Below, one piece after another: positions 6,319-12,095 of a stretch of DNA of 12,095 nucleotides. The position numbers and the translations under genes are program-made. The DNA comes from Treponema sp. UBA1233 (lineage in GTDB: Bacteria > Spirochaetota > Spirochaetia > Treponematales > Treponemataceae). Under the pieces are notes generated by a model that was not told the origin of the DNA, did no database searches, and was given only the letters and a program-made list of their open reading frames with translations. Each line of letters begins with the position of its first letter. The stretch's first letter is position 1. The stretch lies in the NCBI GenBank assembly GCA_002309305.1, contig DBWR01000066.1:12203-24297 (forward strand), read 5' to 3'.

Positions 6319-7503
6319 ATGAAAAAGACCCTTATTGCTTTATTTTCTATCTTTATTTCACTTGCAGCTTTAACCGCACAGGAACAGGAGGAGGACCGTT
6401 TAGGCAAACTCTATTCCATTATGGACGATGAAAATTTTGTGCTTTTGGTTCATTCAAGAAGCGGATTTGCAATTTCCAAGACCGAAGTGACCCAGGAACT
6501 TTATGAATTGATAATGGAAAAGAATCCTTCCAATTTCAAGGGCAAGAACCTTCCTGTAGAAAATGTCTCTTACTACGACGCACTCGTCTTCTGCAACCTC
6601 TTGAGCATGGAGATGGATGTTGAGCCGGTGTACAGCGTGGACGGAATAACAGACCCCGCACAATGGGACAGCCTTGAAAGTGGTGACTGGTACGGCCTAA
6701 AGATGTCTCATGTCGCAACCGGATTCAGGCTTCCGACAAAGGAAGAATGGCTTTTTGCGGCACGTGGCGGCATAGAGAAAACCGAAAACAAATATATCGG
6801 CGGAGATGATGTTGATGAACTGGCATGGTACAGCGTCAACAGTGACCGTACAACACATGAGTCAGCCCAGAAAGAACCAAACGAAATCGGCGTCTACGAC
6901 ATGAACGGAAACGTATGGGAATGGTGCTGGGACGGAGCATCCAAATTAAGGCCGAACAAATTCATCATGGGCGGCGGATATGACACAAGCAAAAACGGAA
7001 CGACACTTACAAACTGCGTCTCAGAACTGATTCCGACAACAAAGAATCCGAACACAGGCTTCAGGATCATCCGGAGCATGAATGATGACGAAATCAAGGC
7101 CGAACAGAAAAAGGCAGAACGTGAGGCATCCGCAAAATCCGTGCCACCCCTGTTCAAGGTAGGAAGGTCTCAGTATCCTGTAAGCCAGTGGCTGTGGTAT
7201 TACGTGATGAAGGACTATCCTCTTTTGAATGCCGACGACTATGCACCGGTCTACAACATCAGCTATTATCAGGCTGTCGTATTCTGCAACCGGCTGAGCA
7301 AGATCTGCGGCAGGACTCCGGTTTACGAACTGAACAAGAGCAACAATCCCAGCGACTGGGGAACAATACCGACCTCTCCGGACAAAAAATGGGACAAGAT
7401 TTCCATAAACAAAAAGGCAAACGGCTACATGCTTGAAGTCACAAAAGCAAAGGAATTTGACGGCTCATCGGTAAAGGGCTTTTATATCCGCATAGCAAAT
7501 TAG
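6319..7503 (+). CDS. Secreted SUMF1/FGE-fold protein with duplicated domain
   Basis: This 394-residue protein has a signal peptide (MKKTLIALFSIFISLAALTA, 1-20) without a clear lipobox Cys. The first SUMF1/formylglycine-generating-enzyme-type domain (about 51-252) shows ISKTEVTQELYELIM, VENVSYYDALVFCNLLS, GFRLPTKEEW (135-144), the hallmark YDMNGNVWEW (193-202) and NTGFRII. A charged linker (253-275) joins it to a second copy (about 278-393). That copy keeps PVSQWLWYYVM, ISYYQAVVFCNRLS and GFYIRIAN but lacks about 95 residues, including the MNGNVWEW part. The two-cysteine site of true FGE near the C-terminus is not seen (only C233), so sulfatase activation is unlikely; ligand binding or a structural role is more plausible. 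The zinc-ribbon gene follows within 10 bases. Fold is confident, function unknown. Confidence 0.85.
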   Translation: MKKTLIALFSIFISLAALTAQEQEEDRLGKLYSIMDDENFVLLVHSRSGFAISKTEVTQELYELIMEKNPSNFKGKNLPVENVSYYDALVFCNLLSMEMDVEPVYSVDGITDPAQWDSLESGDWYGLKMSHVATGFRLPTKEEWLFAARGGIEKTENKYIGGDDVDELAWYSVNSDRTTHESAQKEPNEIGVYDMNGNVWEWCWDGASKLRPNKFIMGGGYDTSKNGTTLTNCVSELIPTTKNPNTGFRIIRSMNDDEIKAEQKKAEREASAKSVPPLFKVGRSQYPVSQWLWYYVMKDYPLLNADDYAPVYNISYYQAVVFCNRLSKICGRTPVYELNKSNNPSDWGTIPTSPDKKWDKISINKKANGYMLEVTKAKEFDGSSVKGFYIRIAN

Positions 7504-7512
7504 GAGAAACCC

Positions 7513-7950
7513 ATGCCAAGGTGGTTCGTATATTTTGTGATATTCGCAGTAGTACTGTTTTTCATATGGCTCATGCTGTGGATAATCAAATGGCAGAACT
7601 CAAGGATAAAACCCGCCGCAGGACAAAAACTTGTAAAGCGCACAATGGAAAATGCCGCCGCACAGGGCCTGTTGATAAGCTGCCCCTTATGCAGGACACC
7701 GCTCCCCAAAGGCGAGGACCTGTACAGCCGCGTATACCGCCCCATGAACGTACCACATCAGCTGTGCATCGTAATGGGCTGCCCCCACTGCTATCCCAAG
7801 ATGGAACCTGGGCTCAAAAGGGAATGCCCCGTATGCCACAAACCCGTCCCTCAGGATGGCCACCTTGTAGCACGCCTCTTCAACTACGCTGACGGCAAAA
7901 AACACGTCGCAGTAACCGGCTGCACCAACTGCTGCAAGAGTTCCGAGTAA
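7513..7950 (+). CDS. Membrane-anchored tandem zinc-ribbon protein
   Basis: I do not recognise a named family for this 145-residue protein. Residues 4-27 form one hydrophobic segment (WFVYFVIFAVVLFFIWLMLW), followed by positive residues that suggest the rest stays in the cytoplasm. Two similar zinc-ribbon units follow: C57/C60 with C90/C93, and C105/C108 with C137/C140. Both have CPxC-x-x-P-x-P near the start and GCxxC at the end, with 29-30 residues between the pairs, so they look like an internal duplication. C141 is an extra cysteine. The start is fixed by AGGAG (7502-7506), which overlaps the stop of the preceding gene and lies 6 bases before the ATG, so the two genes are probably co-translated. 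The role is unknown; metal-dependent structure or protein binding at the membrane is a reasonable guess. Confidence 0.78.
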   Translation: MPRWFVYFVIFAVVLFFIWLMLWIIKWQNSRIKPAAGQKLVKRTMENAAAQGLLISCPLCRTPLPKGEDLYSRVYRPMNVPHQLCIVMGCPHCYPKMEPGLKRECPVCHKPVPQDGHLVARLFNYADGKKHVAVTGCTNCCKSSE

Positions 7951-7953
7951 GGC

Positions 7954-7982
7954 TTGACAACGCCGTTCGGCTAATTTATAAT
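7954..7982 (+). promoter_or_regulatory. Perfect-consensus promoter of hipBA
   Basis: TTGACA (7954-7959) and TATAAT (7977-7982) are both perfect matches to the sigma-70 consensus with the optimal 17-base spacer. Such a promoter should be very strong when free, as expected for a tightly repressed toxin-antitoxin operon. The spacer itself contains the first copy of the 13-base repeated element. The -35 box begins 4 bases after the stop of the zinc-ribbon gene. Confidence 0.9.
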
Positions 7983-8052
7983 TAACAAACTGAAAATAAT
8001 GCCGTTCGGCTAAGAAACATCTCTTTTACCACAAACTAAGCCGTTCGCCTAA
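7962..8052 (+). repeat. Three 39-base-phased operator repeats of hipBA
   Basis: The 13-base element GCCGTTCGGCTAA occurs at 7962-7974 and 8001-8013, and once with a single change (GCCGTTCGCCTAA) at 8040-8052. The start-to-start distance is exactly 39 bases both times, while the bases between copies are not conserved. The first two copies contain a short dyad GCCG-TT-CGGC, which the third loses. Copy 1 is inside the promoter spacer, copy 2 is just downstream of the predicted start site, and copy 3 ends 3 bases before the hipB Shine-Dalgarno. Position and repetition argue for HipB or HipBA operators; binding is inferred. Confidence 0.75.
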
Positions 8053-8065
8053 ATTTGGAGATTGA

Positions 8066-8278
8066 ATGAAAATCAGCGATACACAGGAATTGGGAAAAGC
8101 CATTCGAAACCGCCGCAAGGAACTGTCATACACGCAGAAATATATTTCCGACGTCACCGGGCTCAGCGTGAGTTTCCTTTCCGACCTTGAAAACGGCAAA
8201 CCAACATGCGAGCTAGGAAAGACAATCAGGCTCATAAACCTTCTGGGCTTGGATTTGAACATCGAGGCCAGGGGGTGA
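8066..8278 (+). CDS. hipB: HipB-type antitoxin, HTH repressor
   Basis: This 70-residue protein is a Cro/CI-type helix-turn-helix regulator. The LGKAIRNRRKELSYTQKYISDVTGLSVSFLSDLENGK run (9-45) contains the HTH, with GLSVSFLSDLE as the recognition part. It is short: the domain plus a brief tail (LNIEARG). Antitoxin HipB dimers bind operator DNA, neutralise HipA and repress the operon. The ATG at 8066 has TGGAG 5 bases upstream. The stop overlaps the hipA start (GTGA), which couples the two. The perfect-consensus promoter and three phased repeats upstream are its likely targets. The assignment rests on the HTH plus the hipA neighbour. Confidence 0.92.
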   Translation: MKISDTQELGKAIRNRRKELSYTQKYISDVTGLSVSFLSDLENGKPTCELGKTIRLINLLGLDLNIEARG

Positions 8279-9609
8279 GTGTGGGGAAATTAAACCTAAA
8301 AGTCCAGATGGAAATCGACGGAAACTTTGTTCATGTCGGGCAGATTCAGGAGACTAACTCAAGCGATGCTGTCTTCTCCTACGATGACTCGTATGTTTGC
8401 TCATCAAATGCGCATGCAATCTCACTCAACCTGCCACTTACAAAAAAAGAGTATGCACCGGATGAAACCAAAGCATTTTTCGACGGACTTTTACCGGAAG
8501 GTTTTACCCGACAATGTGTCGCAGACAGCATCCATGCTTCTTCCGACGATTACATTTCCATTTTGAGGGAACTGGGAAGTGAATGTCTTGGTGCGATTCA
8601 AATTATTGATGAGGAGAAGGGTCTTCCTGAAACAGGATACACCCCGCTAAGCGTCCAAGAGGTGGAGGAGCTAGCAAGGGAAGGGGCAGGAAAATCAGCA
8701 GAGCTTGTCATAAAAAGTCATCTTTCACTGACTGGAGCATCAGGAAAGGTCGGTCTATATTTTGACGATGCAACAGGAAAATGGTTCAAACCGCAGGGAC
8801 TGGCTGCCAGCACGCACATCGTAAAGCAGAGTCATGTCCGTTACAAAAGCATTGTATTAAATGAACAGCTCTGTCTTCTTACGGCTCAGAAACTCGGCAT
8901 GGAAATTCCAGAGAGCTTTATTCTACGCACGCAAAGTGATAAATCAAGTGATGAAAACATTCTTTTTGCAACCCGAAGATTTGACAGGGCATTTGATTTT
9001 GAATCCAAAACGGTGGACGGCCTTAGAATGCCATACCGTCTTCATCAGGAAGATTTTGCTCAGGCCTTGGGCATAAAATCGGCAGATAAATATGAAAAAA
9101 ATGATGAGGCCTACTTGAGGAAAATGTTTTATCTTATTCAAAAGCATTCTTCAAATCCTCTCGATGATTCGCTCAAGTTATGGAAAAGGACAGTCTTCAA
9201 CTTTTTGATTGGGAATACGGACAACCACATAAAGAACAGTTCGCTTGTCTACAGCAAAGATTTATCTTCTGTTCACCTGGCTCCATTCTATGATGTGGTC
9301 TGTACAAAACTTTATGAAAGCAGCACCGATGAAATGTCCGTCAGCATAAACGGCCACCGTAATATAAATCAAATCACTCGGGAAGATTTTGAAAAAGAAG
9401 CCGAAATCTGCGGACTCGGTAAAAAAGCCGCCGTCAATATTTATGATGAGCTGTACGAAAATCTGGCCTCAGCCCTCCAGGATTCTGCCAAGGAACTGGC
9501 TGCCGCCGGATTCCCAGAGGCATTGGATATGGCGGAGAAGATTGCAGATTCCTTGCCTACTGCTGCAAGAGCTCCGACTGTTTCTGTCAGTTTTCAACCG
9601 CATCCCTGA
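8275..9609 (+). CDS. hipA: HipA-type Ser/Thr kinase toxin
   Basis: HipA toxins phosphorylate a cell target (glutamyl-tRNA synthetase in E. coli) and cause growth arrest or persistence. The 444-residue product has the HipA N-terminal domain (about 7-110, with FFDGLLPEG at 68-76) and the kinase-like C-terminal domain. SLTGASGKVG at 151-160 is the ATP-binding/autophosphorylation loop (E. coli VAGAQEK region), so S151 is the likely autophosphorylated residue. FLIGNTDNHIKNSS (310-323) holds catalytic D316 and N321, and APFYD (336-340) holds metal-binding D340. It is full length (E. coli 440), so the kinase looks intact. The start is GTG at 8275, overlapping the hipB stop, with GAGG at 8264-8267; GTG at 8281 is an alternative. 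The frame is open back to 8206 but inside hipB. The 3' end overlaps the convergent glycosyltransferase gene by 23 bases. The target is unknown. Confidence 0.92.
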   Translation: MSVGKLNLKVQMEIDGNFVHVGQIQETNSSDAVFSYDDSYVCSSNAHAISLNLPLTKKEYAPDETKAFFDGLLPEGFTRQCVADSIHASSDDYISILRELGSECLGAIQIIDEEKGLPETGYTPLSVQEVEELAREGAGKSAELVIKSHLSLTGASGKVGLYFDDATGKWFKPQGLAASTHIVKQSHVRYKSIVLNEQLCLLTAQKLGMEIPESFILRTQSDKSSDENILFATRRFDRAFDFESKTVDGLRMPYRLHQEDFAQALGIKSADKYEKNDEAYLRKMFYLIQKHSSNPLDDSLKLWKRTVFNFLIGNTDNHIKNSSLVYSKDLSSVHLAPFYDVVCTKLYESSTDEMSVSINGHRNINQITREDFEKEAEICGLGKKAAVNIYDELYENLASALQDSAKELAAAGFPEALDMAEKIADSLPTAARAPTVSVSFQPHP

Positions 9610-10726
9610 ACATCTTTCGGAGTTCGTCTATTGATTTATGTATGTCATATTTCTTGCCCATTCCAAGATATCTGGCCGCTTCCTTTTTTCGCCTCTCATC
9701 ATCAGACAGCCAGTAATCAATTTTTTTGGCAAGGTCCCTTGCGTTGCAGCGCTTGTAGATGCTCTCCGGGCTCAGGGCAAACTGTGATGTGGCAGTATAC
9801 CTTCCCTTTGCAATGACAGGAACCAAACCGGTTTGTATGGCTTCCATGCATGACATTCCTTCAACCTCTATGATTGCGCAGTGAATGTACAGGGAAGCTT
9901 TGGCATAAATCTGCTTGAGTCCATCCGCATTGCAAAAGCAGAATACAGGAGGAGTCTTGAGTATGCCTTTTTTTACAAGTTTATCGGCTTCCTTTTTCAG
10001 CATGGCTTCCGTTGGTCCCCGACCTGCAAAGACTAGCTTGATTTTGTCGGCATATTTTGAATAGCGCATTGCCTTAAGCAGAACCTTCTGTTTTTTTTCA
10101 ACTGAATAACGTCCGGTCGCAACTACCGTATAAAAACCATCCTCCATCTCCTTATGCTCAAGTGGAGCAGTATCCTCATTAAGCATGCCGTTTGAGATTA
10201 CACGAAGCTCCGGTTTATAATGATAGCGGATCAGGCGCTCCTTTACATTCTCTGTCGGACACTGGATGATCTTGCAGTGATTGAAAACTGTGTTCCTCCA
10301 TAAAATCATGGTGGAACAGTTAAGTGAACGGCTTTTCCTCAAATGTACTGAGGCAAACAAATTCTCTGGATGAAGATGATAGGTGCCGGTCATCGGTTTA
10401 TTCTCTTCTTCCGCAATCTTACATACCAGCATCTCAAGGTCAAAAGGCTCTTCAAGATGAACGACATCAGCCCACCTTACTGCCTCGGTAATCATGTCCC
10501 TGTCCCTTTTTGCAAACGAATAGCCCTGCTTGCGCACAAGACCGTCAAAAACAGGAATCTGTGCGTCGGGCAAAAGATAGTCAGGCTTTTCTCCGTCCTC
10601 TCCAGCAGCAGACAAAATGCGCACATCCTCTCCAGACTCACGAAGATACTTGACCGTATTCCTGCATGAACCGGCAAGCCCATTTCCTCTAGTAAAAGCA
10701 TTGTTCATAACAAATAGAATTTTCAT
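9587..10726 (-). CDS. Family 4 glycosyltransferase (GT-B fold)
   Basis: This 379-residue protein is a retaining GT-B glycosyltransferase of the GT4 type, which moves a sugar from a nucleotide-sugar donor. MKILFVMNNAFTRGNG at the N-terminus holds the Gly-rich acceptor-side loop. TGTYHLHPEN at 113-122 resembles the acceptor region of lipid glucosyltransferases. ATGRYSVEKKQ (203-213) begins the donor domain with basic phosphate contacts, and E287-X7-E295 (EVEGMSCME) is the GT4 EX7E motif. Possible acceptors are diacylglycerol or a surface polysaccharide; the sequence does not decide. ATG at 10726 is preferred over the in-frame ATG at 10762 because the latter lies inside the predicted promoter and the family begins with MKIL. 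The gene lies downstream of modF with its own promoter, and its 3' end overlaps hipA. Confidence 0.9.
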   Translation of the reverse strand: MKILFVMNNAFTRGNGLAGSCRNTVKYLRESGEDVRILSAAGEDGEKPDYLLPDAQIPVFDGLVRKQGYSFAKRDRDMITEAVRWADVVHLEEPFDLEMLVCKIAEEENKPMTGTYHLHPENLFASVHLRKSRSLNCSTMILWRNTVFNHCKIIQCPTENVKERLIRYHYKPELRVISNGMLNEDTAPLEHKEMEDGFYTVVATGRYSVEKKQKVLLKAMRYSKYADKIKLVFAGRGPTEAMLKKEADKLVKKGILKTPPVFCFCNADGLKQIYAKASLYIHCAIIEVEGMSCMEAIQTGLVPVIAKGRYTATSQFALSPESIYKRCNARDLAKKIDYWLSDDERRKKEAARYLGMGKKYDIHKSIDELRKMFRDAVEN

Positions 10727-10739
10727 AAAGTACCATCCA

Positions 10740-10753
10740 TCAAGGAGCCTTGA
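10740..10753 (-). promoter_or_regulatory. Palindrome at the glycosyltransferase start site
   Basis: TCAAGG and CCTTGA are perfect inverted arms separated by two bases. The element begins at the last base of the predicted -10 box and covers the likely transcription start, so it could be an operator or a structured leader 13 bases before the start codon. No regulator gene is adjacent. A chance palindrome of this size cannot be excluded. Confidence 0.35.
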
Positions 10754-10781
10754 TTCTAGCATTTTTCCTTATCTTTGTGAA
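10753..10781 (-). promoter_or_regulatory. Promoter of the glycosyltransferase gene
   Basis: On the minus strand TTCACA (10776-10781, 5 of 6 consensus) is followed after 17 bases by TAGAAT (10753-10758, 5 of 6), with TG one base before it (TGCTAGAAT, extended -10). The expected start is near 10746, about 20 bases before the chosen ATG. It argues that the gene can be transcribed independently of modF. Confidence 0.65.
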
Positions 10782-10826
10782 CTGGGAAAATTTAACTTTA
10801 AACTTGGAGCAAATGAAGCTGATGCC

Positions 10827-12095
10827 TTAAATAATCTTATACATGGGACTTTGATTCGGGTAAAGCTCCAGCACATGTTTTTCGCATGGCAGGACCTCGC
10901 TTGGGTCATGAGTTACGTGAAGCAAGGTGGTAGTTCCGGTTTCAGCAATCACTTCCAGAAGATCCAGAATCTTTGAGCGGTAGTTTTCGTCCAGACCGTG
11001 GCATGGCTCATCCAGAATCAAAACGCGGGGACTTTTTACGGCGGCCCTTAGAATCAGTATGGCCCTCTGCTCACCGTAGCTCAGGCTCTTGAATGACTGC
11101 ATTTCCCTTCCTTCAAAACCGGCAAGCTTTAACCATTGGCGTGCAGTGGCTTTTTCAAAATCACCGGGAGTTTCATAAAGGCCTATGCTGTCGTAGAATC
11201 CGCTGATTATAGCCTCAAGCAAAGTGGTGTCACCCACCATGCGGTATTCAACATGAAGACGGTAACTTACAATGCCAAGATTTTTCTTTATGTTCCATAT
11301 TGTCTCACCGCTTCCACGGCGTTTTCCAAATAGGTATATCTTTTCGCGGAAGACCTGCATGTTGTCGCCGGTAATGAGCTCAAGTATCGTCGTCTTTCCC
11401 GAACCGTTTGGCCCGCGGATAAGGTAATGTTCATTCTGTCTTACTTCCCAGTTCAGGTTTACAAGAACATGATGATCGCCCCACCCTACGTTCACATCCT
11501 CAAATTTAATCAGGGCAGAATCATCTGAATCGTTTTGAGAAGTTGCTGCATTTTCTGATCCAGCCGAATACTTTTCCTGAATGTTCCTGAGCGACTCAAG
11601 GAATTCATTTCTTTCCTGAACGCGCTTTTCCCTGTCACGGTTAAGTCTTTCGGCAAGCAGGGTCTCGTATTCCTTTCTGTCACCGCAGAACGAAACTTTC
11701 CTGTCTGTAAACTCAAGCACACGGTTTATTGAATCGGGTATTTCCGAAAACCGTTCCATGCTCAGAATGATTCTTGGAAAGGCATAATCGTCATCCCTGG
11801 AATTAAGCTGGCGGCTAACCATAGTCTCAAAGAATTCAAGGAGGATATGGCGTGATTCGGCATCAAGTCCTGCAAAGGGATCACTTAACACCAGTAGTTT
11901 TGATCCGGACAAAAGAGAGCGGCACAAAAGCGTACGGCGGATTTCACCTGTGGACATGTAGCGAAGTCCCCTGTCCAGAATATGTTCCACACCGCAAAGC
12001 TTTACCTGGGGCATGGTTTCAAGTCGATGTGCAATTGGAGGAAGCGGGGCATTCTTCTTGCTTGAGCCACCCAAAACCTCGGCAATGTACTGGCG
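10827..12095 (-). CDS. modF: ModF/PhrA-type tandem ABC ATPase, 5' end missing
   Basis: This open frame of 422 residues runs off the right edge, so the first Walker A is outside. It carries two ATP-binding cassettes. The first keeps a signature (YMSTGE, 46-51), but its Walker B reads LVLSDPFAGLD (68-78): the usual DE is SD, and its H-loop region (ILSMERFSEIPD) has no His. A charged linker spans about 135-190. The second cassette is complete: GPNGSGKTT (228-236), FGKRRGSGETIWNIKK (256-271), LSYGEQ (338-343), VLILDEP (358-364) and H396. The GRRRGSGETIWDIKK-type motif and the ERFSEIP stretch are shared with E. coli ModF, an about 490-residue protein. There are no membrane segments, so it is soluble. 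ModF is linked with molybdate transport loci, but its role is poorly defined and no mod transporter gene is in view. The glycosyltransferase gene follows on the same strand after 100 bases. Confidence 0.92.
   Translation of the reverse strand, partial: RQYIAEVLGGSSKKNAPLPPIAHRLETMPQVKLCGVEHILDRGLRYMSTGEIRRTLLCRSLLSGSKLLVLSDPFAGLDAESRHILLEFFETMVSRQLNSRDDDYAFPRIILSMERFSEIPDSINRVLEFTDRKVSFCGDRKEYETLLAERLNRDREKRVQERNEFLESLRNIQEKYSAGSENAATSQNDSDDSALIKFEDVNVGWGDHHVLVNLNWEVRQNEHYLIRGPNGSGKTTILELITGDNMQVFREKIYLFGKRRGSGETIWNIKKNLGIVSYRLHVEYRMVGDTTLLEAIISGFYDSIGLYETPGDFEKATARQWLKLAGFEGREMQSFKSLSYGEQRAILILRAAVKSPRVLILDEPCHGLDENYRSKILDLLEVIAETGTTTLLHVTHDPSEVLPCEKHVLELYPNQSPMYKII

Noticed and set aside
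6889..7080. Variable region of a diversity-generating retroelement in the SUMF1-type gene
   Set aside because: The related fold is a known target in Treponema denticola, but there is no reverse transcriptase, template repeat or second copy of this stretch in the window.
7521..7892. Alternative 123-codon frame overlapping the zinc-ribbon gene
   Set aside because: It has no ribosome-binding site. The 7513-7950 frame has a strong Shine-Dalgarno, a membrane segment and eight ordered cysteines.
10617..10976. 119-codon plus-strand frame across the glycosyltransferase start and modF end
   Set aside because: It covers two minus-strand genes and their promoter, and its translation has no domain-like pattern.
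1..12095. tRNA, rRNA, CRISPR array, insertion sequence or phage module
   Set aside because: No cloverleaf-like segment, spaced repeat array, transposase, integrase or phage structural gene was seen on either strand. The only regular repeat is the three-copy hipBA element.

Overview
The window looks like chromosomal DNA of a host-associated Treponema (Spirochaetes). This is inferred from gene content and protein style, not from a database search. The pointers are the dnaX-ybaB-recR cluster, a rex-serC-serA operon, a secreted SUMF1/FGE-fold protein of the kind treponemes have in many copies, a membrane-anchored tandem zinc-ribbon protein, and mid-range GC with AT-rich gene borders. Both ends are cut: the 5' end lies inside dnaX and the 3' end lies inside an ABC ATPase gene (modF) on the minus strand.

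Layout. (1) 1-2254, plus strand: the 3' part of dnaX (DNA polymerase III tau/gamma), ybaB (nucleoid-associated protein) and recR (recombination repair). ybaB and recR overlap by ATGA. dnaX carries an in-frame A AAA AAG heptamer followed two codons later by a -1 frame stop, at the end of domain III, so a short gamma form may be made. (2) 2255-5450: a 187-base regulatory gap with a strong promoter and two Rex-like operators, then rex, serC and serA, closed by a good intrinsic terminator. Rex senses NADH/NAD+, and SerA uses NAD+ and releases NADH, so the operon plausibly couples serine synthesis to redox state. (3) 5491-6128, minus strand: a VapBC-type toxin-antitoxin pair with its own extended -10 promoter, in DNA visibly richer in AT than its neighbours. 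(4) 6319-7950, plus strand: a secreted protein with one full and one internally shortened SUMF1-type domain, followed at once by a small membrane protein with two zinc-ribbon repeats. (5) 7954-9609, plus strand: a hipBA toxin-antitoxin operon behind a perfect-consensus promoter. A 13-base element recurs three times at exactly 39-base intervals, the first copy lying inside the promoter spacer. (6) 9587-12095, minus strand: a GT4 glycosyltransferase whose 3' end overlaps that of hipA by 23 bases, and upstream of it modF, a two-domain ABC ATPase with a degenerate first nucleotide-binding domain.

How it fits together. The left half is ordinary chromosomal core: replication, repair and serine biosynthesis. 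The right half is accessory: two unrelated toxin-antitoxin systems flank a secreted/membrane pair of unknown role, followed by cell-envelope or transport-associated genes. I found no tRNA, rRNA, CRISPR array, insertion sequence or phage gene. I do not see a clearly new multi-gene system. The most interesting signals are regulatory: the dnaX frameshift site, the paired Rex sites, and the 39-base-phased hipBA repeats.
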